This document shows positions 1 to 8,654 of a stretch of 64,000 nt of DNA, piece after piece. A program made the position numbers and the translations under genes. The stretch lies in the NCBI RefSeq assembly GCF_012849055.1, contig NZ_CP051677.1, forward strand, positions 1,688,501 to 1,752,500, written 5' to 3'. The notes beneath the pieces are model-generated. The model made no database searches. It was not told where the DNA came from and was given only the letters and a program-made list of their open reading frames with translations. The first letter of the stretch is position 1. Every line of letters starts with the position of its first letter. The DNA comes from Spirosoma rhododendri. Lineage in GTDB: Bacteria > Bacteroidota > Bacteroidia > Cytophagales > Spirosomataceae.

Positions 1-2
1 GC

Positions 3-581
3 AGCGGGCTGGTCTACGTCTGGGGTATGATTGTCGTAGCTGCGACGGCCCTGCCCATGTGTGCCCTGCAACCGTTTAAACTGTTTCGGCTATTTCTGAC
101 GGGTATCGCCGTCCTGAGTTTTTACCTGTGCATGACCGGCTGGCGGGCTACCAAACAAAAGAAATCCGGCCCCACACCGGCCGACCGGCTGCTGACGTAC
201 GTCGCGTTGGTTGTCAGTGTCGGTATGATGGGCTTCGGCGCGTACCTACTGAAGGACGGTGTCTCGGTATTTGCCATACTGTTCCCGTTCTTCGGATTTC
301 TGACGTTCAAAAATGCTTGGTACGATGCTAAACTGTTTAGCCGGACTCCAGAGAAAATGCATTGGTTCTACCACCATATTGCCCGGATGGGTGGGTCGTA
401 CATTGCCACGTTCACCGCATTTTTGGTCAATAACATGTACCGGATGATGCCGGTGGGAACACCCGAATGGGTTGGCACGATTGGCTGGATTGCGCCGACG
501 CTGGTGGGTGGCGTACTCATTGCCCGCACGATTCGGCACTACAAACAGAAGTTCGATCGCCCCAAAACAGTGCTGGCGTAA
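3..581 (+). CDS. Polytopic membrane protein, 5' truncated by window edge
   Basis: The reading frame is open to the left edge, with sense codons ahead of the first ATG at 27, so the gene probably begins outside the window. At least 192 residues are visible. The visible part has about five hydrophobic stretches separated by short basic loops, and a His-containing segment near the middle (WFYHHIARMGGSYIATFTAF) resembling the conserved part of DUF2306-type membrane proteins. No catalytic motif can be named. It converges on the SGNH hydrolase that follows. Function is unknown; the family assignment is tentative, but the gene itself is well supported by length and codon use. Confidence 0.7.
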   Translation, partial: SGLVYVWGMIVVAATALPMCALQPFKLFRLFLTGIAVLSFYLCMTGWRATKQKKSGPTPADRLLTYVALVVSVGMMGFGAYLLKDGVSVFAILFPFFGFLTFKNAWYDAKLFSRTPEKMHWFYHHIARMGGSYIATFTAFLVNNMYRMMPVGTPEWVGTIGWIAPTLVGGVLIARTIRHYKQKFDRPKTVLA

Positions 582-621
582 TTGCGGAGCCTGCTCGCCA
601 GGTGAATTCATCCCTTATTCC

Positions 622-645
622 GGGGGCTGTGAAGACACAGCCCGA
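622..645. terminator. Hairpin between convergent genes
   Basis: An 8-bp perfect stem, GGGCTGTG at 624-631 and CACAGCCC at 636-643, with an AAGA loop, lies between two convergent stop codons. There is no clear T run, so it would be a weak intrinsic terminator. Confidence 0.35.
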
Positions 646-667
646 GGGAAAGGAGGAAAAGAGTAAT

Positions 668-1369
668 CTATTTCTTCAGCAAGTCTTCCGCAACCGGCAG
701 GGCGGTACTGGCCCACTGCTTCATCTGCTTACCGGAATAGTGCAACCCGTCGCCAGCAAACTGACTGTTATCGCCCGCAGCCTGCCGGGTCAGGGGGGTG
801 ATATCGACGTAGGCGACACCCGCTTTCTGGCATTCGTCTTTCGCGATGGTGTTAAAGGCGTCGATCTCCGTAGCAATCTGATTTTTGTCGCGGCCATTGG
901 CGTAAGGCGATGCCCCCCAGTCAGGAATCGATAACACAAAAACCCGCCCGGGCCGATTACCGGCAAACCGAATGGCTGTTTGAAGCAGGTCGCGAAATTC
1001 TGTCCGGTAGCGGTCCGTCGATTGACCCCGGTACTGGTTGTTGACGCCGATCAGCAGCGATACCAGATCGTACGTTTTGGTGTTGTTGGCGGCTTTGATA
1101 GCATCCTGCAATTCGGCCGTTGTCCAGCCCGTCCGGGCGATGATATCCGGGTCCGCCACGTCTACCTTGTCGGTGCGCAGCATACCGGCCAGTTGAACGC
1201 TCCAGCGATCGGCCGCGCCGACACTTTCCCCGATAGTGTACGAATCGCCGAGCGACAAAAACTGGTATTTCGATTTGACGGCGTCGGGATTACTGATCAT
1301 TGGCGATGAGTACGTACAGGCGATAAATAGCGCAAGGGAAAACAGCGGGGTGATGAACCGAAAAGGCAT
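668..1369 (-). CDS. SGNH/GDSL-type esterase lipoprotein
   Basis: A 233-residue predicted lipoprotein with a lipobox ending at Cys18 (LFIAC). The SGNH hydrolase blocks are in order: GDS in SLGDSYTIG (Ser43 nucleophile), Gly81 in the RTGWTT segment, Asn110 in GVNNQ, and the DGLH block with Asp207 and His210. These residues form the catalytic set of the SGNH family, which hydrolyses ester or acetyl groups on lipids or carbohydrates. The natural substrate cannot be read from the sequence. The protein should be anchored in the cell envelope. It stands alone, divergent from dps. Confidence 0.88.
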   Translation of the reverse strand: MPFRFITPLFSLALFIACTYSSPMISNPDAVKSKYQFLSLGDSYTIGESVGAADRWSVQLAGMLRTDKVDVADPDIIARTGWTTAELQDAIKAANNTKTYDLVSLLIGVNNQYRGQSTDRYRTEFRDLLQTAIRFAGNRPGRVFVLSIPDWGASPYANGRDKNQIATEIDAFNTIAKDECQKAGVAYVDITPLTRQAAGDNSQFAGDGLHYSGKQMKQWASTALPVAEDLLKK

Positions 1370-1524
1370 TGCGACTGTGGGGTAAGGTGCATTCAGATGT
1401 ACGAACTAAGGCTGGTTTTAGACTGATGCCAAACTGCCATTAAATCTAGTTTAACGGGAAAACAAACCCGAATGGGGCTGGTTCTTCTGTTTAAAACAGG
1501 TAACAGTAAAACTAACCATAGATC

Positions 1525-2031
1525 ATGGCTGATATCAATCAAGTTCAGGAACTCGATACCCCCAACGACCTTAAAGAAAAGGGACGTGAGAAAGTGGCCG
1601 ACTCGCTCAACAAGCTGGTCGCCGATGCGTTCGCGCTGTACATCAAAACCAAGAATTACCACTGGCATATGTCGGGTCGGCACTTCCGCGATTATCACCT
1701 GCTGCTCGATGAACAGGCCGACCAAATTTTCGCGACCATCGACCCACTGGCCGAGCGCGTCCGGAAAATCGGCGGCAATACGATCCGTTCGGTTGCGCAT
1801 ATCGCTCAATTGCAGCGAGTGAAAGACAACGATGAAGATTTTGTGGCTCCGAAAGATATGCTGCTTGATCTGCTGAACGAGAACAAGAAGATGGCGAAAA
1901 ATATGCGTGATACGCACAAGATCGCTGACGACGCTGAAGACGTAGCCACGGCTAGTCTGCTCGAAAACTACATCGATGAAACCGAGCGTCGCAGCTGGTT
2001 CCTCTTCGAAACGACCCGGGAGATTAACTAA
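1525..2031 (+). CDS. dps: Dps-family DNA-binding ferritin-like protein
   Basis: A 168-residue Dps protein. Members form 12-subunit shells that oxidise Fe(II) with hydrogen peroxide, store iron and protect DNA under stress. The inter-subunit ferroxidase residues are all visible: His46 in NYHWHM, His58 and Asp62 in DYHLLLDE, and Asp73 and Glu77 in IDPLAER, at the spacing seen in E. coli Dps (His51, His63, Asp67, Asp78, Glu82). The N terminus is short and acidic/neutral rather than lysine-rich, so DNA binding by an N-terminal tail is not obvious. The gene has its own upstream region, divergent from the SGNH hydrolase. An inverted repeat separates it from the next gene. Confidence 0.95.
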   Translation: MADINQVQELDTPNDLKEKGREKVADSLNKLVADAFALYIKTKNYHWHMSGRHFRDYHLLLDEQADQIFATIDPLAERVRKIGGNTIRSVAHIAQLQRVKDNDEDFVAPKDMLLDLLNENKKMAKNMRDTHKIADDAEDVATASLLENYIDETERRSWFLFETTREIN

Positions 2032-2036
2032 CGTTT

Positions 2037-2117
2037 ACAGTTTACGGTATTCGGTTTACGGTGTATCGGTCGTATCATAGTACTTCCGTAAACTGTAAAC
2101 CGAATACCGTAAACTGT
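2037..2117. repeat. Intergenic perfect inverted repeat (GTTTAC-rich)
   Basis: The arms 2037-2059 and 2095-2117 are perfect 23-nt reverse complements around a 35-nt loop. The arm is built from near-repeated short words (TTTACGG, TATTCGG, GTTTAC). It lies between two genes on the same strand and ends 6 nt before the NUDIX start codon, so in RNA it would form a strong stem directly ahead of the start. Confidence 0.85.
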
Positions 2118-2123
2118 TTTTAT

Positions 2124-2576
2124 ATGAAAGTACGCCCTTCTGCGCTGATCTGGCGCGTACAGGACAACAAGACCGAGGTACTGCTGATGCGGTACAACTA
2201 CGGCGGGCAGGACGTGCTTGCTCTACCCGGCGGCAATCCGGATCGAGGTGAGATTCTGCCCGAAACAATCGTACGGGAAATTCGGGAAGAGCTGGGTGTA
2301 AGCGTCGACGTGGGCGAGATGATTCTGGCTGGCGAAATGCTGCTGACCGAACGCAACGACGACGTACTGCACGTGGTATTTGCTGCCCGCAACTTGCAGG
2401 GTACGCCCGCCCTGAATCCCGCCGAAACGTCGGCCCTCGAACTGGTCTGGCAACCCATCGCCGATCTGCCCCACCTGAATCTGTATCCCAACATTGGCGA
2501 ACGGCTGCAATCATGGTTCAGTAGTGCGACCTATCTGGGTTATGTTGGGCGCATCGAGCAGCAGTATTTCGGCTGA
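2124..2576 (+). CDS. NUDIX hydrolase
   Basis: A 150-residue single-domain NUDIX protein. The NUDIX box is clear, running from GGNPDRGE into ETIVREIREELGV and matching Gx5Ex7REUxEExGU; its glutamates bind the divalent metals needed to cleave nucleoside-diphosphate-linked substrates. The substrate cannot be deduced. The ATG at 2124 is preferred over the in-frame ATG at 2061, because starting at 2061 would translate the inverted repeat that lies just upstream and would add a tail unlike the family. Confidence 0.88.
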   Translation: MKVRPSALIWRVQDNKTEVLLMRYNYGGQDVLALPGGNPDRGEILPETIVREIREELGVSVDVGEMILAGEMLLTERNDDVLHVVFAARNLQGTPALNPAETSALELVWQPIADLPHLNLYPNIGERLQSWFSSATYLGYVGRIEQQYFG

Positions 2577-2577
2577 A

Positions 2578-2651
2578 GTTTTTAACACAGAGGCACAGAG
2601 AACACAGTGTTTTTGCTGGAAAGCTAACGTTGTGTTCTCTGTGTTAAAAAC
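2578..2651. repeat. Intergenic inverted repeat (ACACAGAG type)
   Basis: GTTTTTAACACAGAG at 2578-2592 pairs with CTCTGTGTTAAAAAC ending at 2651, and AGAACACA pairs with TGTGTTCT. The left arm carries a 6-nt insertion (GCACAG). The element sits between convergent stop codons and could act as a two-way terminator. Its sequence is unrelated to the GTTTAC-rich element 500 bp upstream. Confidence 0.75.
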
Positions 2652-2676
2652 ACATTTGCCTGGTCTTGACTTACCG

Positions 2677-4044
2677 CTATCGCAGATTCGGGACGGGCAG
2701 CACGGGCAGGCTTTCGTTACCGTCTTCGCTGACGGCCTGCACGGCGAAGTAGTAATTGTCTTTCGAATAGGGGAGTGTCATGCCGAGTTTGGTGGTGAAG
2801 AATTTCTTCTGCCAGAACGGCCAGTACGTTTCGCGCATCAGCACATAGTATCCCTTCACTTTACCCACCGACGGAGCCTGCCAGTACAGGGCTGTCGAGT
2901 TGGTCAGGTTGCGCACATCTACGGTTACTTTCTGCGGAATGACCGGTGCTTTCGCCAGATTGGCCAGCGTCGCCAGGTTGACAGCCGTGTTTTTGCGCAG
3001 ATAATCGAAGTCCATAAACTTCGCGTAGTCGCCGTATTCGGTCCCACTGTCGGTGCGGAGGTCCTGATGCTGATGGTTGTAGTTCTCGTTCATCTCCGTC
3101 AGGCGAACGGCCGCGAAGCCCCGCTGCACGTAGGGGGTATGGTCGCCACCGCGCAGGTAACGATCGTTGCGGTACACCATCACCACTTCCAGATTATCCA
3201 CGTATCGCTCACCGACTTCCTTCAGGTAACGGGCCAGCGTGCGGGCCTTTCCGTCGTTTTCGTTACCGAATTGCCGGATCTGACTGATGCGATTGGTAGT
3301 GTCTTTGAGCAGGTTACCCGGCAACCCTTCGCTGAACACCCGCAGCCGCGTGTTGTCGATGATGTTGGTTTCGTTGCTGTGGTTGCTGCCCATGATGTCG
3401 TTGTTCAGCACCGCTTCGAGGTTCCATTTTTCGGCCACGGCGCGTTCGCTCAGGTGTTCGGCACCCAGCAGCCCCTGCTCTTCGCCGGTCAGCGTCACAA
3501 ATACGATGGTCGCGGGAAACTGACTCTTGCTCATCACCCGGCACAGTTCAATCACGGCCGCCGTGCCCGACCCGTCGTCGTTGGCACCGGGCGCGTCAGA
3601 CTCGCGGTTCATCACGTTGGTCACGCGGCTGTCCATGTGGCCCTGCACGATGAATACGCGGGTGTCATTCGGGTCGGTGCCTTTCAGCGTCGCCATCACG
3701 TTGCCCATGTCGGCCGGTTTGTCGACGCGCCGACCGTCGGCGGGCAGCGTCCACTTGTCGATGGTTGCGGTCATGCGCCCACCCGACTGCTTGGCGTACT
3801 GGTTGAATTTGCCCAGGATCCATTGCCGGGCGGCACCGATGCCTTTCTTCGGATCACTCGTGGTGCTGAGCGTATGGCGGGTGCCGAAGCTGACCAGTCC
3901 GTTGACGTGCGCCCGCAGGCTGTCGGCAGAGAGCTGGCTGACGAGATCCGCGATTTGTGGGTCGCGGTTGACGATGGTGGTTTGGGCGACTGACGGAAGC
4001 GAGGCCGTCAGCAACGAGAAAAGGAAGACGTAACGTTTGTTCAT
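2677..4044 (-). CDS. Secreted M28-family zinc aminopeptidase
   Basis: A 455-residue exported metallopeptidase with a signal peptide cleaved near residue 21 (SVAQ). The M28 metal ligands are present in order: His136 and Asp138 (GHMDS), bridging Asp156 (GANDDGSG), catalytic Glu188 with Glu189 (TGEEQG), Asp216 (NNDIMG) and His302 (GGDHTPY). The last 85 residues look like a fibronectin type III-like beta domain (YWQAP, GYYVLMRE, YFAVQAVSEDG). It probably releases N-terminal amino acids from peptides in the periplasm or outside the cell. Convergent with the NUDIX gene. Confidence 0.9.
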   Translation of the reverse strand: MNKRYVFLFSLLTASLPSVAQTTIVNRDPQIADLVSQLSADSLRAHVNGLVSFGTRHTLSTTSDPKKGIGAARQWILGKFNQYAKQSGGRMTATIDKWTLPADGRRVDKPADMGNVMATLKGTDPNDTRVFIVQGHMDSRVTNVMNRESDAPGANDDGSGTAAVIELCRVMSKSQFPATIVFVTLTGEEQGLLGAEHLSERAVAEKWNLEAVLNNDIMGSNHSNETNIIDNTRLRVFSEGLPGNLLKDTTNRISQIRQFGNENDGKARTLARYLKEVGERYVDNLEVVMVYRNDRYLRGGDHTPYVQRGFAAVRLTEMNENYNHQHQDLRTDSGTEYGDYAKFMDFDYLRKNTAVNLATLANLAKAPVIPQKVTVDVRNLTNSTALYWQAPSVGKVKGYYVLMRETYWPFWQKKFFTTKLGMTLPYSKDNYYFAVQAVSEDGNESLPVLPVPNLR

Positions 4045-4137
4045 GAGTCGATGATTGGGCCCCGAATCTACCCAAAAACGCGCAGGAATACACCGTTATG
4101 TCTCAGACAGCATCCTGCTTTCTTCGATAAAGTACCG

Positions 4138-4656
4138 TCAAAACGACCAGGCCAGTCCGGCCCCGACGGCCACCTGCCCCGTCAGCGGTACGGGCGACGC
4201 CGACAGACCGACGCGGGGCTGGAGCAGCAATTCATTGTACCGCGTAACGGCTTTGTTGACCTGCCTGTTGCCAATAACCGACAGCGTCAGCGAGGCTGCA
4301 ATGGACGAACCGTACACGATCCAGTAGGTATCGTTACGCCCGCGACCGGGTGAAAGAACCAGATAGACCAGTGATGCTACCGATGCTACCTGGCTCAGCG
4401 TACGCATGGTCCGGAACGTACGGAAGTGATGCGTTACGGTCGGGTCGTTGAGTTCGTAAAACGGAATTTCGAGCGAATAAGGCGACGATAGTCGTTTGCC
4501 ACCGTAAAAGTAGATCGTACCCCCGGCTCGCTCAATGGGTAGCAGATGTCTTGGAATAGGGGCTGATCGGTAGTAAACCGTGTCTTCGCCAGCGCGTTGC
4601 TGACTCAGGGCAAAATGGGCGCAAAACAGGCAAACGAACAGGAAAACGTAGCGCAT
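4138..4656 (-). CDS. Exported protein of unknown function
   Basis: A 172-residue protein with a signal peptide ending near residue 19 (ALSQ). It has a hydrophobic segment around residues 90-103 (VASVASLVYLVL), another around 115-128, and a C terminus ending in an alternating beta-strand pattern (VAVGAGLAWSF) like those of outer-membrane proteins. I do not recognise the family. It lies on the same strand as the M28 peptidase, which starts about 90 nt after its stop, so the two may be co-transcribed. Confidence 0.6.
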   Translation of the reverse strand: MRYVFLFVCLFCAHFALSQQRAGEDTVYYRSAPIPRHLLPIERAGGTIYFYGGKRLSSPYSLEIPFYELNDPTVTHHFRTFRTMRTLSQVASVASLVYLVLSPGRGRNDTYWIVYGSSIAASLTLSVIGNRQVNKAVTRYNELLLQPRVGLSASPVPLTGQVAVGAGLAWSF

Positions 4657-4722
4657 ACGGTTAGTTACTGAAGAGAATGGCGGTGTGCTTCTGTCCTGAT
4701 AAACGTATAGGAAGAGGCAATG

Positions 4723-5064
4723 TTATCCGATACGCAGGCCATTGGGCGTTACGCGTTCGGGTTGCAGCAGCGTGACCGTGCCGTCGTCGGCTACCGAACC
4801 CAGCACCAGGCATTCGCTACGGAAAGTCGCAATCTGTTTTGGCGGAAAATTGATGACCGCAATCACCTGTTGCCCGATCAGTGTGTCGGGTTCGTACAGC
4901 GTCGTAATCTGGGCTGAACTGCGCTTCTGCCCCAGTTCGCCGAAGTCGATGGTTAGTTTGTAAGCGGGTTTACGGGCCTGGGGGAGCGAGTCGACCGCGA
5001 CGATGGTACCGACACGCATGTCGATTTTGGCAAAATCAGCCCAGTTGATTGGTTCGGATGACAT
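4723..5064 (-). CDS. csaA: CsaA-like tRNA-binding domain protein
   Basis: A 113-residue protein consisting of one EMAP/Arc1p-like OB-fold tRNA-binding domain. The family pattern is visible: FAKIDMRVGTIVAVD at the N terminus, KLTIDFGELG, the QITTLY segment, and VIAVINFPPKQIATFRSECL towards the end. Bacillus CsaA has chaperone-like activity and binds tRNA; which role applies here is not known. The gene is divergent from the propeller protein at 5156. Confidence 0.85.
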   Translation of the reverse strand: MSSEPINWADFAKIDMRVGTIVAVDSLPQARKPAYKLTIDFGELGQKRSSAQITTLYEPDTLIGQQVIAVINFPPKQIATFRSECLVLGSVADDGTVTLLQPERVTPNGLRIG

Positions 5065-5155
5065 GATGTAGTGTGTAAATAGAATCGTGAATGGATGAGT
5101 AACTTTGCTAAAATAAGCAACCGTTTATCCTAATCACCTGTACCTCTTCGTCTAT

Positions 5156-6529
5156 ATGAAAACGACCGCCTGGCTATTGACAGCCGCCACGACCCTAACC
5201 CTGACGGCGCAAGCCGGAACACCCCCGACGAAGCGGCCCAAAACGCCGGCGCCCGCCCACCCGGCCACGACCATCGCACCCGACCCCGACAATGGCGGAA
5301 TCAAACTAACGAAAGGCTTTCAGGCATTGGTGTTCGCCGATAACCTGGGCCGCGCCCGCCATGCCGTTGCCGACCCGGTAACGGGTACACTCTACGTGAA
5401 ACTCGATCGGCTGAAAGATGGCAAAGGCATCGTTGAACTGCGCGACACCGATGGCGACGGTCGTGCCGATCAAACCATCACGTTTGGCAATTACCCCGGT
5501 ACGGGTATGGGCATTTACAACGGCTACCTTTACGCGTCGTCGGACACGTCGGTGTACCGGTATAAAATGACCAACGGCAAGGTGCTGGAAACGACCACGG
5601 CCGAACCCATCGTAGTTGGGTTGACCCTGCAACGGCAGCACGCCAGTAAATCGCTGGCGCTGTCGCCCGATGGGAAACTGTTCGTCAACTTCGGGGCACC
5701 GTCCAACGCCTGTCAGGAGAAAGACCGGCAGAAAGGGTCGAAAGGCATGGACCCCTGCCCGATTCTGGAAAACTACGGTGGTATCTGGCAGTTCGACGCC
5801 AACAAACTGAACCAGAAGCAGTCGGACGGGAAACGTTACGCGACGGGTATCCGCAATGCTGTAGCCCTCGACTGGAACCTGACCGACAACACGCTCTACG
5901 CGCTCCAACACGGCCGCGACAACCTCAACAACTGGGGCGGTGTATTTACCGATACGGTCAGCGCGGAACTGCCGTCGGAAGAATTTCTGATGGTGAAAGA
6001 CGGTGCCGACTTCGGCTGGCCGTACTGCTACAACGATCATTACCAGAACAAAAAACTGCTGGCCCCTGAATACGGTGGCGATGGCAAAACGCAGGATCGT
6101 TGCGCGGGCAAGGAGAAGCCGATCATGGCGTTTCCGGCGCACTGGGCACCCAACGATCTGTTGTTTTACAAAGGTGGTTCGGGAGCCAGTGCCTTCCCGG
6201 CCCGGTATCGCAACGGCGCGTTCGTGTGCTTCCACGGTTCCTGGAACCGCGCCCCGCTGAATCAGGGCGGTTACTTTGTCGCGTTTATTCCGTTTGGTAA
6301 AAACGGTCTGCCATCGGGTAAGTACGAAGTGTTTGCCGAAAACTTTGCGGGTGTCGAAGAGCAGGGTAAGCCCGGCGAAAACGCCAACGCGGGTAAACTG
6401 GCCCTCGCCAGCCCCGGCGACGCCAAAGCCCGACCGGTAGGGCTTGCCGAAGGCCCCGACGGTTCGCTCTACGTCACCGACTCGGTCAAAGGCAAAGTCT
6501 GGCGGATCATGTACACCGCGAAGAAGTAA
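5156..6529 (+). CDS. Exported PQQ-type sugar/sorbosone dehydrogenase-like beta-propeller
   Basis: A 457-residue protein with a signal peptide (about residues 1-20) and a Pro/Thr-rich linker. The rest resembles the sorbosone dehydrogenase / soluble glucose dehydrogenase propeller family. Visible landmarks are a calcium-loop-like RDTDGDGRAD at 96-105, YATGIRNAVALDW, QHGRDNL, FGWPYCY, FHGSWNRAP and, near the end, RPVGLAEGPDGSLYVTDS. Four closely spaced cysteines around CQEKDR/DPCPI and YCYND/RCAG suggest disulfides. It probably oxidises a sugar or related alcohol in the periplasm, but bound PQQ cannot be proved. A TAACTTTG box at 5100-5107 could be its -7 promoter element, although no TTG lies at the right distance. 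Confidence 0.82.
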   Translation: MKTTAWLLTAATTLTLTAQAGTPPTKRPKTPAPAHPATTIAPDPDNGGIKLTKGFQALVFADNLGRARHAVADPVTGTLYVKLDRLKDGKGIVELRDTDGDGRADQTITFGNYPGTGMGIYNGYLYASSDTSVYRYKMTNGKVLETTTAEPIVVGLTLQRQHASKSLALSPDGKLFVNFGAPSNACQEKDRQKGSKGMDPCPILENYGGIWQFDANKLNQKQSDGKRYATGIRNAVALDWNLTDNTLYALQHGRDNLNNWGGVFTDTVSAELPSEEFLMVKDGADFGWPYCYNDHYQNKKLLAPEYGGDGKTQDRCAGKEKPIMAFPAHWAPNDLLFYKGGSGASAFPARYRNGAFVCFHGSWNRAPLNQGGYFVAFIPFGKNGLPSGKYEVFAENFAGVEEQGKPGENANAGKLALASPGDAKARPVGLAEGPDGSLYVTDSVKGKVWRIMYTAKK

Positions 6530-6544
6530 GCTGGCCACTCCCGC

Positions 6545-8563
6545 TTACCGTACCCCCGCCCTTCGGAACGCTGACTGTAGCTGCCGGAGGGCGGGGTTTT
6601 TTAGGCTGATTGAGTCGCGGGCCTGTTCGCTGAGCCGGTTGGCAACGCGCTCTGATAGATACCAGCCCAGCGGATACCGGTCATTGTACGCCAGTCGGAG
6701 GGTCAGGTAGTTGGTGCGCGGATTGGCGAAACGGTCGACGAACGAGTTGAACATATTGTCGCGGGTGACAGAACCGTTGTCCCAGGCGTTGAAAAAGCCC
6801 AGCAGCGGAATCCGTACAATCTGCATGATTGATTTGGCCCGCGTTACCCGGCCCAGCGTGTTGCTGTTCTGAATAAACAGAATGTACGGAACGACCGTCG
6901 CCTGACCAGTAGAATCAAGTCGGCGGATCGACGGGACGAGGTTATTGAGCAACTGAAAGCAGGTTTCCACCCCCGAATTATCGAAGTACCCCCCGTCGAC
7001 TACGTGCCCACCGTAGGGCTGCACGTCGCCGTTTTTTAGGGCACCGTTCCGCACCAGCGCGCCGTTGGTCACGACCGGGAAGCGGCTGCACAGCGATGCC
7101 GCCGTTTTCAGTGGTACATCGTGGCTCAGCAGATCGACCGTCGAGACAACATCCCGGAAATAGCGGCTGTCGAGTTTCAGGTTCGACGTAATAACCTTCT
7201 GCCCCGACTCGGCCAGGGTACCGTTGAGCAGCAGCGACGGCAGGTTGTAGTCGTAACCACCGGGCCGTTGGTACAGACTCGTCACGGCACTGTCGAGGGT
7301 GTGCAGACCCAGATTTCGCCGGTACGAATCGGCCCACGAATCTTCCAGCCATTTGCCCCGCTCCAGCGACGGAAACGGCACAAATGAAAGCCGCTGGAGC
7401 GATTCGGGAAACAGCAGAGCCGATGACACCGCCGACAGGTAGTCGTCACGGATGACCCGCCGGAATTGCGCAAAGCGGTCTATACGTTGCGCTTCGGGCA
7501 CGTCGCGCAGAAAAGCCGTGTAAAACGCCGTCCCGACACCCCCACCCGATACACCACTCAGCGCATACACGTGTCGGCTGAAACCGGGAATGATCGAATC
7601 GAGCCGGATAAGCGTTTCGGCCGTCCAGTTCAGTGCCCGGATACCGCCCCCCTCAGCCGCCACCAGAATCAGTGGAATGGTATCTCCGGGGGCTGTATGG
7701 CGCGCTTCTACCCACCGTAAAAAATGAGCTTCCACCGTTGGTCGCTGATCGATGGGCGGCACGTTGGGGCCGGTGGCTTCGCGCACGGCGGTGTTGTCGT
7801 TGAACGCGCTGACGGCCACGAAGTAAATGCCCACTACGAGCAAAAGCGGGCGATAGCGGTAGTCGTTGAAATAAACCAGCAGACTGCCCCAGAACGTGAA
7901 AAACGAAATGCCGAACAGAATAACGGCCGTTGGTCGGAAGTACCGGGCAATGCCCCACTGAACGGGCAGGCTGAACAGAATCAGGAGGATAGCCGTCAGC
8001 ACGAACCCCGTCGCGACGATACGCCGACCCAGCGGATGCCGCCACAGTACCCGAAAATCCTGCACCATGCTGGTGTAGCGATCCCGAAACGTCCAGTGAT
8101 GGGGCAGAGCAAACACCGGTACGCGCTGCTCGACCAGTCGGAACATATACAGGAGAATACCGCTGGCAGTAATCAGCAGGTAAGGTTGTGGTTCGGCCGG
8201 TTCCCAGAAGGCAAAGGCCAGAATTAGATTTGGGAGCATACCGCCCAGCCGGGGTAGCCAGCGCAGCAGCGTATCCATCGCTGGCGTCAGCCGCAACCCC
8301 ACCGGCGACACGTGCAGAATCAGCCGCGTACTGCCATAGACGACCCAACTCCAGATAAACGCGCCCACCAGAATAAACAGAAACAGCAGGCTGCCCACTC
8401 CGGAACTGATAACGGCTTCGATCATGTCGTCGGCTTGATCGGTTCCCGTCAGGATATACAGGGCAATCAGCAGCGTGATGATGATAACCAGTGCGTTGCG
8501 CTGCGTCTGATAAAACGCAACCACGTAGTCGCGGGCGGTACTGATAAACGGATTGGAAGGCAT
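6545..8563 (-). CDS. Membrane-anchored patatin-like phospholipase
   Basis: A 672-residue fusion of a membrane region and a lipase. Residues 1-255 hold about six to seven hydrophobic segments. From about residue 295 a patatin domain follows: oxyanion loop AAEGGGIRA (302-310), nucleophile elbow GVSGG with Ser339, and the second catalytic motif DGGYFDNSG with Asp523. The Ser-Asp dyad is intact, so acyl hydrolase activity on phospholipids or lipids is expected. The long N-terminal multi-span part is unusual beside soluble patatins. The start at 8563 gives a sensible N terminus. Convergent with the propeller gene (15 nt apart). Confidence 0.88.
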   Translation of the reverse strand: MPSNPFISTARDYVVAFYQTQRNALVIIITLLIALYILTGTDQADDMIEAVISSGVGSLLFLFILVGAFIWSWVVYGSTRLILHVSPVGLRLTPAMDTLLRWLPRLGGMLPNLILAFAFWEPAEPQPYLLITASGILLYMFRLVEQRVPVFALPHHWTFRDRYTSMVQDFRVLWRHPLGRRIVATGFVLTAILLILFSLPVQWGIARYFRPTAVILFGISFFTFWGSLLVYFNDYRYRPLLLVVGIYFVAVSAFNDNTAVREATGPNVPPIDQRPTVEAHFLRWVEARHTAPGDTIPLILVAAEGGGIRALNWTAETLIRLDSIIPGFSRHVYALSGVSGGGVGTAFYTAFLRDVPEAQRIDRFAQFRRVIRDDYLSAVSSALLFPESLQRLSFVPFPSLERGKWLEDSWADSYRRNLGLHTLDSAVTSLYQRPGGYDYNLPSLLLNGTLAESGQKVITSNLKLDSRYFRDVVSTVDLLSHDVPLKTAASLCSRFPVVTNGALVRNGALKNGDVQPYGGHVVDGGYFDNSGVETCFQLLNNLVPSIRRLDSTGQATVVPYILFIQNSNTLGRVTRAKSIMQIVRIPLLGFFNAWDNGSVTRDNMFNSFVDRFANPRTNYLTLRLAYNDRYPLGWYLSERVANRLSEQARDSISLKNPALRQLQSAFRRAGVR

Positions 8564-8596
8564 GAAAACAGGACAAGCGAGCGGGTAGAACTGGCC

Positions 8597-8645
8597 TTGT
8601 CCCCGACATCGGACCGCCGAAGCGGCAGGATGCTGCCGGGGACAA
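8597..8645 (-). terminator. Hairpin downstream of the OPT gene
   Basis: TTGTCCCCG at 8597-8605 pairs perfectly with CGGGGACAA at 8637-8645, with a GC-rich, partly self-complementary interior. It lies 10 nt after the OPT transporter stop and before the patatin start. No T run follows on the minus strand, so termination is uncertain. Confidence 0.4.
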
Positions 8646-8654
8646 CTTTACTAT

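Noticed and set aside
2494..3993. 499-codon frame opposite the M28 peptidase
   Set aside because: A shadow of a gene whose metal ligands are all present; composition is Val/His/Arg-rich and low in normal structure.
5306..6538. 410-codon frame opposite the propeller gene
   Set aside because: A shadow of a well-patterned exported protein; no start context or motif of its own.
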